Shown piece by piece: positions 36,001-44,362 of a DNA stretch of 58,759 nt. The DNA is from Gemmatimonadota bacterium. GTDB lineage: Bacteria > Gemmatimonadota > Gemmatimonadetes > Longimicrobiales > Gaopeijiaceae. Location: contig QJYK01000304.1 of assembly GCA_003248075.1 (NCBI GenBank), forward strand, positions 1 through 58,759, read 5' to 3'. Within the stretch, counting starts at the first letter, position 1. Every line of letters starts with the position of its first letter. Made by a program: the position numbers and the translations under genes. The notes beneath the pieces are model-generated. The model had not been told where the DNA came from and did not search any database. It saw only the letters and a list, made by a program, of their open reading frames with translations.

Positions 36001-39000
36001 TGGATCGGTTGGAGCGCCATCGAGGTCACTTCCTCAACTGGTACGACACGCAACGGTTGGCGACGCTCAGCCCCCGCTACGTCTCGACGGTGGACAGCGG
36101 CAACCTCGCCGCCGCGCTCCTCGTGCTGAGGGAGTCGCTGAAGGAGCTGGACGAGGAGCCGGATCCGCGCGAGGCGGACGTGGCGGGCCTGGCCGACGGG
36201 CTCGAGGTGCTCGCGGGTGCGATGGGCGACTCCGCCGGAGCCCCGTCGGGCTCGCTGCGCGCGACGGCGCAGGACCTCGTCACGGCCGCCGCGCGCGCGC
36301 GCGCCGAAGCGGCTCGGCCGGCCAACCTCCTGCCGGCGGTGCGCGAGGTCGAAGCCGCGTTGAGACGGGCCGAGTCCCGTGTGGCGGACGCACTCCCGGA
36401 GCTCCCCCTCGACGCGGCCGGCCTGGCGGACGTGCGTTGGTGGGTGCAGACGCTGGCCGCCCAGGCGCATCTGGAGCGAGAGGATATCGAGGAGCTTCAC
36501 CCGTGGCTCGCGGCTCGCGCCGCTCCCCCGACGGCGTATCGCTCCCCGGAGGCGGGGTGGGAGCTCGGTCGGGCGTGGAAGCGATTCCGAGCCTCGGTTC
36601 CCGACACGAGCTCGCTCCGAGAGGTCCCGGGAGTGTGCGCGCGTCTCTCCGACCAACTGGACGCCCTGGATGCGCTCGTAGAGAAGCAGGCCAGCCGTGA
36701 CGCGCTGAGGGCCACGTGGTGGCAGGAGGCGGCGTCCTGGAACGGCGCCCTGCGAGCGCGCCTCCGGGCGGCGGCGGCTCGCGCCACCACGACCCTGGAC
36801 GAGCTGACGGGTCTTCGCCGACGCATCGAGGGCATCCTGGGCGGCATGGACTTCGGGTTCCTCTACGACCGTCGGCGCCGCCTTCTGCACGTGGGCTACG
36901 ACGTCGACTCGGCCACCCTCGACCGGAGCCACTACGACCTCTACGCGTCCGAGTCGCGCCTGGCCAGCTACGTGGCGATCGCCAAGGGCGACGTCCCCGT
37001 GGAGCACTGGCTCATGCTGGCCCGCCCCTTCGGGCGCCGGAGGGGTGCAGCCGTGCTGCTCTCCTGGGGGGGATCGATGTTCGAGTACCTCCTGCCCAGC
37101 CTGTTCCTGCGGACTCCCGAGAATTCGCTCGCTGCCATGGCGTGTCGATCGGCAGTGGCCGCCCAGATCGCGTTCGGACGTGAGCACGCCATCCCATGGG
37201 GCGTCTCCGAGTCGGCGTACGCCGAGACCGACACGAGCCGCCGCTATCGGTACCGTGCGTTCGGGGTTCCGGAGCTCGCCCTCCACCGGGACTCCACGCC
37301 CCGACGTGTAGTCGCGCCCTACGCCTCGGCGCTCGCGCTCACGGTGAGGGCCAAGGACGCGGCGCGTAACCTGTGTGTCCAGGAACGCATGGGCTCCCTC
37401 GGCCCCGTAGGCTTCTATGACGCGCTCGACTTCGGAGCGGCTTCGCGCCCTCCCACTTCCCCCACGATCGTGGGGACGGTCATGGCGCACCATCAGGGGA
37501 TGCTGCTGGCCGCGGTCCACCACGTGCTGACGGACGGTGCCACGGTTCGGCGCTTCCACGCGGCCCCGCGGGTCGCGGCCCTCGAGTACCTGCTGCACGA
37601 GCGGCCACCTGCGCTGGTCCGTCCCTTGCGCCGCGCGACGAGGCCGTCGCCCCCGGTAGCCCGAGCCCCCGAGGTCCCGTCGATCGCACCCTGGACGGTG
37701 GCTCCGGACGCGTTCCCTCCGGAGGCGAACGTGCTCTCCAACGGGCGCCTGAGCACCATCCTCACCGGCGCCGGGGCAGGAGGCATGCGCTGGCACGGAT
37801 ACGACGTCACCCGTTGGCGCCCCGACCCCACCCGCTCGTGTTGGGGAAGCTGGGTTTACGTCCTGGACCGCGACGCCGACAGACTCGCGTCCGCCACGCT
37901 CGCCCCGACCTGGACTCCGGCGGAGCGCGAGGAGGTGGTCTTCTCCGAGGAGTCCGCCGAGTTCCACCGCGACCTCCACGATCTGCGGCTACGCATGCTG
38001 GTCACCATTGCGCCGGGCTTCGATGTCGAGATCCGACGCGTCGGCATCGTGAACGAGTCGAAGCGGGCCAAGAGGATCGACCTCACGTCGTTCTCGGAGG
38101 GAGCGTTGTCCCGGCCGTCCGAAGACCGGCGACACCCCGCGTTCGCGAAGCTCTTCGTCGAGGCCGATTTCGATCCTTCGACGAACACGTTGGGACTCGG
38201 CAGGAGGTCGGCCGGGCTGGACGAGCATCCCCTGTGCGTGGCACACCGGGTCCTGACTCAGGAAGGACACGGACACCTCGTCGGATGGTGCGCGGACCGG
38301 GAAGACTTCCTCGGACGACTCGGAGACCTGCGCAGGCCGCGGGGAGCTACGGACCCTTCGCTGGATCTGCGCCGCCGTGGACCCTGGGCGCCGCTGGATC
38401 CCATCCTCAGCCTCACCGCCCGCGTGTCCGTCCCGGCCGGCGGTTCGGTCACCGTGACGTTCCTGACCGCGGTGGGCGCGACACGCCAGGCAGCGATGGC
38501 CGCACTGGACGCTTACCGATCGGACGGAAGCGTGACCCTGGCCGTCGAGCAGGCAAAGGACCACGAGCGCAACCTCAGGCAACGACTGGGCATCTCGGCG
38601 GGGGAGCCCCGGGAGTACCAACGGCTCGTGTCGAGGCTCGCCTACCCCTACCACCGGGCTGGAGAGTCCGTCGGGTCGGCGTCGCCCTCCGCGTCCCGTC
38701 AGAGCGTCCTCTGGTCCCTGGGAGTGTCCGGCGATCGGCCGGTCGTCACAGCCCGGGACGCCCGTCCCGGCGAAGGGGACGCGCTGCGCCAGCTGCTGCG
38801 GGCACACCAGTATCTGCGCGCACACGGCGTCGAGTTCGACGTCGTCGTCGTGGGGCGGGAGCCCGATGGCTATGGCGAGCCGATGCGGACCTGGGTCGAG
38901 AGCGTGCTCTCTGACTACGGGCGCACGGATCTTCTGAACGCGCCCGGCGGAGTCCACTACGTGTCCTCGACGAGGTTGGGCGTCGAGGCGCGCAGCACGC

Positions 39001-41630
39001 TCGAGGAGGCCTCCTGCCTGGTCGTGGAAGGGAGCGCCCCCGATCTGACCGGGGCGCTCGAGCCGACTCCCCAGCGACCCGCCGAGCTTCCCGCGTTCAT
39101 CCCGGTGCCTTCGGGCCCGCCGACCGCGCGCACCCCGGTGTCCCTGGAGCGGATGACGGGGTTGAGGTTCTTCAACGGTTGGGGCGGATTCACGCCCTCG
39201 GGGAGGGAGTACGTCATCCAGCTGGACGAGTCCCCCACGCCGGCGCCATGGTCGAACGTCCTGGCGAATCCCCGCTTCGGTACCCTGGTGACCGAGTCGG
39301 GCGGAGGGTTCACCTGGGACGGCAATTCGGGCGAGTCGCGCCTGACTCCCTGGTCGAACGACCCCGTTCTCGACCCTCCGGGGGAGGTCGTGTACCTGCG
39401 GGACGAGGAAACCGGTGAGATCTGGACCCCCACGCCGGAGCCCGCCGGCGAAGAAGGGCACCAGGTGGTCCACCGCTGCGACCAGACCACCTTCGAATGC
39501 GGCGGCCACGGGCTCGCGCAGCGCTTGCGGATCTTCGTGCCCATCGAGGGACGCGTGAAGGTCAGCGAACTGGAGATCGAGAATCGCTGGGCGCGTCCCC
39601 GTCGCCTCACGGTCACATGCTACGTGGAATGGGTCCTCGGATCCCACCGCTGGATCACGGCGCCCCACGTGGTGACCGGTTTCCTGGAGGCGGAGGGAGC
39701 CATCATCGCCGAGAACCGTTTCTCTTGGTCGTCGGGAGCGCGTTATGCGTTCCTCGCCAGTGACAGTCCGGTCCACGGCTTCACCTGCGATCGCGCCGAG
39801 TTCCTCGGTCCGTCGGGAGACCTCCGCAGGCCGACGGGCCTGGTCCGTGTCGGCCTCGCCCGCACCTGTGGTGCGCGCCTGGATCCCTGTGGCGCCCTCC
39901 AGGTCCACGTCGACCTCAGCCCGCGCGAGACGCGCACGATCCGCTTCTTCCTCGGCGCCGCGGACGACCCCGTTCAAGTGCGCGAAGCGCTCGTGCCGCT
40001 GCGCGCGCCCGGGGGCGCCGAGCAGGCGCTGCGGGTCACGCGCGACGCCTGGGAGCGGCTCCTGGATACCACGACGGTGGAGACTCCCGAGCCCGCGCTC
40101 GACCTGCTGGTCAACGGCTGGGCGCTGCACCAGACGGTCGCCTCCCGGCTCTGGGGACGCACGGGATTCTACCAGTCGAGCGGCGCGTTCGGCTTCCGTG
40201 ACCAGCTTCAGGACGTGTTGGCGCTGGTCGGGTCCGCCCCCGATCTGTGCCGCGAGAGGGTGGTGGACGCCGCGCGCCACCAGTTCCGTGAGGGTGACGT
40301 CATGCACTGGTGGCACCCCCCCGCGGATCGCGGCGTGCGTACGCGCTGCTCCGACGATCGTCTTTGGCTCCCCTACGTGGCGGCCCGGTGTGCGCAGGCA
40401 CTGGGTCCGGAGGGTCTCCTGGATCCACTCGTGCCGTTCCTCGAGGCACCACCGCTGGCGCCGGACGAGCCCGAGCGGTACGACGCCTTCGACTCGACGG
40501 GCGCACCGGCTACCGTCTTCGACCACTGTCTGCGTGCCCTCGACGTTCCCGACATCCTGTCGCCGCGCGGCGTCCCGCTCATCCGCCAGGGCGACTGGAA
40601 CGACGGCCTGAACCGCGTGGGCGTGCTGGGACGTGGAGAGAGCTTCTGGCTGGCCTGGTTCTTCTACGCGACGCTGCACGACTTTTCGCGCGTCTGCGAC
40701 GATGTGGGCCAGGTATCCAAGGCGGCCGACTATCGCAGGCGCGCCGAAGCCGTCCGTCAGGCTGTCGAAGCCCACGGATGGGACGGTGCCTGGTACCGCA
40801 GGGGGACGTACGACGACGGCGCCCTTTTGGGGTCGGCCAGCTGTGACGAGGGGACCATCGACTCGCTGCCGCAGACCTGGGCCGTGCTTTCGGGCGGAGC
40901 GGACCCCGGGCGGGCGCGCAGGGCGCTCGACTCCGCGTGGGAGAGGCTCGTGGATCGTGAGCAGATGATCATCCGGCTTCTCGCGCCCCCGTTCCACCGC
41001 ACCCGGCGGGAGCCGGGATACATCAAGAGCTATCCCCCAGGCGTCCGCGAGAACGGCGGCCAGTACACGCATGCCGCGGTATGGATGGGGTGGGCGTACT
41101 CGATGCTGGGCGACGGAGACCGGGCCGCGGAGGTGCTGCGGCTGCTGAGCCCGATCCTGCGAACGGCCACGGAGGCCGGGGCGAAGCGCTACAGGGTCGA
41201 GCCGTACGTTCTGGCCGGAGACGTCTACGGCGGTCCGCTGCACGGCGGCCGGGGGGGATGGAGCTGGTATACCGGCTCGGCGTCGTGGCTCTACCGACTC
41301 GCGACCGAGGCGATCCTGGGGATCGAGCTCCGGCCCGGGGGCCTGCTGCTGCAGCCCTGCATCCCTCGATCGTGGAAACGCTATCGCATCGTCCACCGAC
41401 ACGGCGGCGCGACGTACACGATCGACGTCGAGAACCCGTCCTCGCTCGGAAGCGGACAGGTGTCGCTCACGCTGGACGGAGTCCCCCTTGCCGACGCCTT
41501 CATTCCCCTGGTGGACGACGGCCTGCAACATCGCGTACGCGCCCTCTTGAGCGTGCCCGGCGAAGGGGAGCCGGGTGCCACGCCCGTCGCGGGCCTGTCG
41601 GGGGAGCGCGGGGCCAGCCGACGTCGATGA
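33093..41630 (+). CDS. Cyclic beta-1,2-glucan synthase-like protein (NdvB/ChvB: GT84-GH94)
   Basis: 2845-aa giant membrane enzyme, the usual size of NdvB/ChvB. The N-terminal soluble region (about 1-280) precedes two transmembrane segments (about 300-355). A glycosyltransferase domain follows with 'DADTLLPRDAALRLIG' (DxD, about residue 515) and 'RAHRWIRGDWQLLPW' (about 660, equivalent to QxxRW). More transmembrane segments lie at about 700-900. Next is the glucoamylase-like domain (about 930-1480, with 'HFMGPGDHWLPPDHVQ' and 'TSPTNIGL'), and then two GH94 carbohydrate-binding and phosphorylase modules to the end ('GRTGFYQSSGAFGFRDQLQDVLAL', 'IRQGDWNDGLNRVG', 'NGGQYTHAAVW'). The product would be a cyclic or linear beta-1,2-glucan in the periplasm. 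The start overlaps the USP stop and the stop overlaps the ATPase start, placing the gene in a stress unit. Confidence 0.9.
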   Translation: MTSANDVGRPAIEERAADLARALGAVRAVGQPRRFRRRLADLAERTESVLRRVESCAACTSLAAEWLLDNRHIVLGAVLQVEEDLTTDFYEVLPKTDALGEPRIQRVADEIVAAGNGYVDLGAIRAFLGSFQRWAPLHMSELWALPSYLRLTLLGRTFDAACELASEIDGTGVAADRISTGIACLRAIDEQDWRNAFEELSLVDATLRQDPAAIYPRQDFPTRDRYRKAVEELSRWSTKDEWVVAEEVVARCGEATGDERHVGHHLLGPGRLPLEALLGCHRPLSARLRRMGFGVAGPLYFGSIIAITLALAATVVAPSKEADAPWLALLALLALATVPTSTVAVAMVNLLVARLVPPRPLPRLDLSQGVPAEFRTCVVVPALLADEVEVDALLAQLEMAYIGNRDDNVAFALLADPPDASHEREPEDARLLAAARTGIRRLNERHRDPSGDPFALFYRRRTWNEKEGRWMAWERKRGKLREFNQFVLGSKQTGLELVEGDVDALRSSRFALTLDADTLLPRDAALRLIGTLAHPLNRPRFGPDGRVTGGYTVLQPRVETLLEEHPSWFARILAADEGLDLYSHAVSDVYQDLFGEGIYAGKGLYEIGAFERALEGRAPENALLSHDLFEGVHGRAGLVSDVAVLEDFPVHPLAWLSRAHRWIRGDWQLLPWLLPTVPTADGARRRNRLSWTARWKIADNLRRSLLAPSLVAFAVLGWTVLPRSDAWWTAFMAAVLASPVLLASLDRAHRLVRSRGDRLRPLRGRRLFRPVARWALAVLFLAWEAVLAVDAIVRTLFRLTVTRRHLLEWTSAAVTSRRLAADRSPLGQLGALAPSPTLALVALAALASTGADTGMPVLLPLSAWLLAPFLVTPLSHAPSRPEAGLPPGLMKRRLRLHARRTWAFFEHFMGPGDHWLPPDHVQIDPPGGTAHRTSPTNIGLGLLSAQLAHDLGHVTLGRLIAHVSNALDALDRLERHRGHFLNWYDTQRLATLSPRYVSTVDSGNLAAALLVLRESLKELDEEPDPREADVAGLADGLEVLAGAMGDSAGAPSGSLRATAQDLVTAAARARAEAARPANLLPAVREVEAALRRAESRVADALPELPLDAAGLADVRWWVQTLAAQAHLEREDIEELHPWLAARAAPPTAYRSPEAGWELGRAWKRFRASVPDTSSLREVPGVCARLSDQLDALDALVEKQASRDALRATWWQEAASWNGALRARLRAAAARATTTLDELTGLRRRIEGILGGMDFGFLYDRRRRLLHVGYDVDSATLDRSHYDLYASESRLASYVAIAKGDVPVEHWLMLARPFGRRRGAAVLLSWGGSMFEYLLPSLFLRTPENSLAAMACRSAVAAQIAFGREHAIPWGVSESAYAETDTSRRYRYRAFGVPELALHRDSTPRRVVAPYASALALTVRAKDAARNLCVQERMGSLGPVGFYDALDFGAASRPPTSPTIVGTVMAHHQGMLLAAVHHVLTDGATVRRFHAAPRVAALEYLLHERPPALVRPLRRATRPSPPVARAPEVPSIAPWTVAPDAFPPEANVLSNGRLSTILTGAGAGGMRWHGYDVTRWRPDPTRSCWGSWVYVLDRDADRLASATLAPTWTPAEREEVVFSEESAEFHRDLHDLRLRMLVTIAPGFDVEIRRVGIVNESKRAKRIDLTSFSEGALSRPSEDRRHPAFAKLFVEADFDPSTNTLGLGRRSAGLDEHPLCVAHRVLTQEGHGHLVGWCADREDFLGRLGDLRRPRGATDPSLDLRRRGPWAPLDPILSLTARVSVPAGGSVTVTFLTAVGATRQAAMAALDAYRSDGSVTLAVEQAKDHERNLRQRLGISAGEPREYQRLVSRLAYPYHRAGESVGSASPSASRQSVLWSLGVSGDRPVVTARDARPGEGDALRQLLRAHQYLRAHGVEFDVVVVGREPDGYGEPMRTWVESVLSDYGRTDLLNAPGGVHYVSSTRLGVEARSTLEEASCLVVEGSAPDLTGALEPTPQRPAELPAFIPVPSGPPTARTPVSLERMTGLRFFNGWGGFTPSGREYVIQLDESPTPAPWSNVLANPRFGTLVTESGGGFTWDGNSGESRLTPWSNDPVLDPPGEVVYLRDEETGEIWTPTPEPAGEEGHQVVHRCDQTTFECGGHGLAQRLRIFVPIEGRVKVSELEIENRWARPRRLTVTCYVEWVLGSHRWITAPHVVTGFLEAEGAIIAENRFSWSSGARYAFLASDSPVHGFTCDRAEFLGPSGDLRRPTGLVRVGLARTCGARLDPCGALQVHVDLSPRETRTIRFFLGAADDPVQVREALVPLRAPGGAEQALRVTRDAWERLLDTTTVETPEPALDLLVNGWALHQTVASRLWGRTGFYQSSGAFGFRDQLQDVLALVGSAPDLCRERVVDAARHQFREGDVMHWWHPPADRGVRTRCSDDRLWLPYVAARCAQALGPEGLLDPLVPFLEAPPLAPDEPERYDAFDSTGAPATVFDHCLRALDVPDILSPRGVPLIRQGDWNDGLNRVGVLGRGESFWLAWFFYATLHDFSRVCDDVGQVSKAADYRRRAEAVRQAVEAHGWDGAWYRRGTYDDGALLGSASCDEGTIDSLPQTWAVLSGGADPGRARRALDSAWERLVDREQMIIRLLAPPFHRTRREPGYIKSYPPGVRENGGQYTHAAVWMGWAYSMLGDGDRAAEVLRLLSPILRTATEAGAKRYRVEPYVLAGDVYGGPLHGGRGGWSWYTGSASWLYRLATEAILGIELRPGGLLLQPCIPRSWKRYRIVHRHGGATYTIDVENPSSLGSGQVSLTLDGVPLADAFIPLVDDGLQHRVRALLSVPGEGEPGATPVAGLSGERGASRRR

Positions 41631-44362
41631 GGCGCGCGGCGGCCCTCCCCTCCGGGGCGGAGCCCGGGTCCGTCCTCGACCCGGCCCCCGCCTGGCACGC
41701 GCTGCACCCGGACCGCGTCCTTCAACGCCTGGCCTCCAGGCCGGACGGGCTGACACCCCGTGAAGCCGTGGAGCGGCTGGCCCGCTGCGGACCGAACAGC
41801 CTCGCTCCACCGAAGCCCGTCCCCGCATGGCGGATCCTCGCGGACCAGTTCGCCAGCGTCGTGGTCGGCCTGCTCGTGGTCGCCGCGCTGATCGCGACCG
41901 TCGTCGGCGACCGTCTGGAGGCGGGCGCCATCGGTGTGGTGCTCCTCATCAACACCGTGGTCGGCTTCACGGTCGAGCTCCGGGCCCGCAGGGCCATGGA
42001 GGGTCTTCTCCGGTTCCAGGCCCCCAGCGCCCGCGTCGTGCGATCGGGCGCGGTGACGCAGCTCTCCGCTACCGAGCTGGTCCCGGGCGACGTCATCGAG
42101 CTCGAGACCGGCGACGCCGTGCCCGCCGACGCCCGGGTGCTCTACGGGACGGATCTCCACACCGACGAGGCGGCCCTGACCGGCGAGTCTACGCCGGTGC
42201 CGAAGGCTGTGCGTTCCGTGACCGAGCGGACTTCGCTGCCCGAGCGCTCGTCCCTGCTGCATGCCGGCACCACGGTCGCGGCGGGACGCGGCCGTGCGGT
42301 CGTGGTAGCCACCGGAAGGGGGACCGAGCTGGGCCGCGTCGGAGCGCTGCTCGAACAGATCCGCGAAGGTCCCACTCCGCTGGAGCGTCGACTCGACGCC
42401 CTCGGGCGGCGACTCGTCGGACTCGCCCTGGCGGTGACGGTGGTCGTCGTCGCGGTAGGGGTGATCCAGGGATCCGCCCTGCGCGCCATGATCGAGACCG
42501 GGATCGCGCTCGCGATCGCGGCGATCCCCGAGGGGCTACCGGCCGTCGCGACCATCGCGCTCGCGGTGGGCATGCACAGGATGGCGCGCCGGCGGGCCCT
42601 CGTGCGTGAGCTGGATGCCGTCGAGGCGCTCGGCTCCGCGACGGTGGTGTGCGCGGACAAGACGGGCACGCTGACCGCCAACGAGATGACCGTCACGCGC
42701 GTGGTGGGCGTCGACTTCGACGTCGAGGTGTCCGGAGTCGGATACTTCGGTGCAGGCACTTTGCACCGCCACGGGAGACCCGTCGACCTTTCTCGCGAGC
42801 CGCTCCTCGAGCGGCTCCTCCAGGCCGCTGCCCTCACCAGCCGCGCCACCGTGGACGCGGCGGCCGCGCGCGTCACCGGCGACCGCACCGACGCCGCCCT
42901 TTCGGTGTTGGCGCACAAGGGCGGCCAGGACACGGTGGCCCTCCAGGCCCGGATGCCGCGGCAGGCCGAGGTCCCGTTCTCCAGCTCGACCCGCCTGAGC
43001 GTCTCCGTGCACCGGGACGGTCCGACGGTGCGATGCATGGTCAAGGGCGCCCCCTCCTCGGTCCTGGATCGCTGCGACCGCGTCGGGCGCGCGTCGGGCC
43101 ATTCTCCCGCGGTGCTGGACCCCGCCACCCGGAGCGCCCTCGAGGACTGCAATCGCCTCCTGGCGGCCGGCGGCCACCGGGTCATCGCCCTCGCGGAAGG
43201 GGAGGGACAGTCTGTCGGGGGAGACACCATCCGCGGCTTGGTCTTCCTGGGGTTCGCGGCCATCATCGACCCACCCGCCGACGGCGTGCGCGAGACCGTG
43301 CGGGCGCTGCGCGGCGCCGGCATCCGCACGGTGATGATCACCGGTGATCAGGCCCCCACGGCGCGCGCGATCGCGCTGGACCTCGGACTCATGGACGAGG
43401 GTGACCGGCTCGTGGACGGCGAGGAGCTCGCCACCATCGACGACCGGGGCCTGAGGGAGGCGGTCCAGCGTGTCCGCGCATACAGCAGGGTGTCCCCCGC
43501 GCAGAAGGTCCGGATCGTCGCCACGCTGCAGGAGCTCGGCGAAACCGTCGCGATGCTGGGTGACGGCGTGAACGACGCGGCGGCGCTCAAGCAGTCCGAT
43601 GTTGGCGTGGTCATGGGGGTCCGCGGTACAGACGTCGCGAAGGAGACGGCCGCCGTGGTGCTCCAGGACGATCGGTTCGGCACCATCGCCGCGGCTGTCG
43701 AGGAAGGGAGGATCATCCACGACAACATCCGGAAGTTCGTCTTCTATCTGTTCAGCTGTAACCTCGCGGAGGTTCTGGTCCTGATGGTGAGCGCGGTTCT
43801 CGCGCTCCCGCTCCCGCTCCTTCCCCTCCAGATCCTCTGGCTCAACCTGGTGACCGACACCTTTCCCGCGCTCGCGCTCGCCCTCGAGCCGGGAGAGCCG
43901 CGCGTCATGAGCCGTCCACCGCGCGAGCCCGAGGCCTCGATCCTGTCGCCACCGTTCCTGCGGGCACTGCTCTTCTACGCCGGTCTGATCACGGTCGTCA
44001 CCCTTCTCGGATACGTCACGGCGCTGAGGTCGGACCGGCCGGAAACCGCCGTCACCGTCGGCTTCATGACGCTGGCGTTGGCACAGCTCTTCCACCTGGG
44101 GAACGCGCGCGGACGGCGACCCGTGCTCCGCCTTCGCGAGGTGGTCGCGAATCGGTGGGCCCTCGCTGCGGTCGCGGCGGTCGTCGCGCTCCAGCTGCTC
44201 TCGATCCGCTGGGGCCGCTTGGCACACGTGCTCGGCACTGTCCCGTTGGGAGTGAGGGACCTGCTGTGGATCGTCGGCCTCGCCGCGATCCCCGGGGTCG
44301 TCGGACAGGCGCTCGAGTTGGCTCAGGCGCGGACCGCCACACGCGCTGCCGGGGCGCCCTGA
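41627..44362 (+). CDS. P-type cation-transporting ATPase (P2A-like, Ca2+ type)
   Basis: 911-aa P2-type ATPase. N-terminal cation-ATPase domain 'WHALHPDRVLQRLASRPDGLTPREAVERL', actuator 'DEAALTGEST', M4 'AIAAIPEGLPAVATIALAVG' (the PEGLP of SERCA/PMR1-like pumps), phosphorylation site 'VCADKTGTLT' (Asp near residue 343), nucleotide site 'MVKGAPSSVLDRC', 'MITGDQAPTA', hinge 'MLGDGVNDAAALKQSDVGV', M6 'NLVTDTFPALALALEPGE'. Length and motifs fit a Ca2+ or other divalent/monovalent cation pump in the inner membrane; ion selectivity cannot be decided from sequence. The ATG overlaps the glucan synthase stop (ATGA). DosR regulons contain a comparable pump (CtpF). The 3' end overlaps the convergent PPDK-like gene by 40 bases. 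Confidence 0.9.
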   Translation: MRRAAALPSGAEPGSVLDPAPAWHALHPDRVLQRLASRPDGLTPREAVERLARCGPNSLAPPKPVPAWRILADQFASVVVGLLVVAALIATVVGDRLEAGAIGVVLLINTVVGFTVELRARRAMEGLLRFQAPSARVVRSGAVTQLSATELVPGDVIELETGDAVPADARVLYGTDLHTDEAALTGESTPVPKAVRSVTERTSLPERSSLLHAGTTVAAGRGRAVVVATGRGTELGRVGALLEQIREGPTPLERRLDALGRRLVGLALAVTVVVVAVGVIQGSALRAMIETGIALAIAAIPEGLPAVATIALAVGMHRMARRRALVRELDAVEALGSATVVCADKTGTLTANEMTVTRVVGVDFDVEVSGVGYFGAGTLHRHGRPVDLSREPLLERLLQAAALTSRATVDAAAARVTGDRTDAALSVLAHKGGQDTVALQARMPRQAEVPFSSSTRLSVSVHRDGPTVRCMVKGAPSSVLDRCDRVGRASGHSPAVLDPATRSALEDCNRLLAAGGHRVIALAEGEGQSVGGDTIRGLVFLGFAAIIDPPADGVRETVRALRGAGIRTVMITGDQAPTARAIALDLGLMDEGDRLVDGEELATIDDRGLREAVQRVRAYSRVSPAQKVRIVATLQELGETVAMLGDGVNDAAALKQSDVGVVMGVRGTDVAKETAAVVLQDDRFGTIAAAVEEGRIIHDNIRKFVFYLFSCNLAEVLVLMVSAVLALPLPLLPLQILWLNLVTDTFPALALALEPGEPRVMSRPPREPEASILSPPFLRALLFYAGLITVVTLLGYVTALRSDRPETAVTVGFMTLALAQLFHLGNARGRRPVLRLREVVANRWALAAVAAVVALQLLSIRWGRLAHVLGTVPLGVRDLLWIVGLAAIPGVVGQALELAQARTATRAAGAP

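Noticed and set aside
44323-44362. Frameshift or broken gene end where the ATPase and PPDK-like genes overlap
   Set aside because: Both frames are intact and convergent; a 40-base 3' overlap is compatible with two functional genes.
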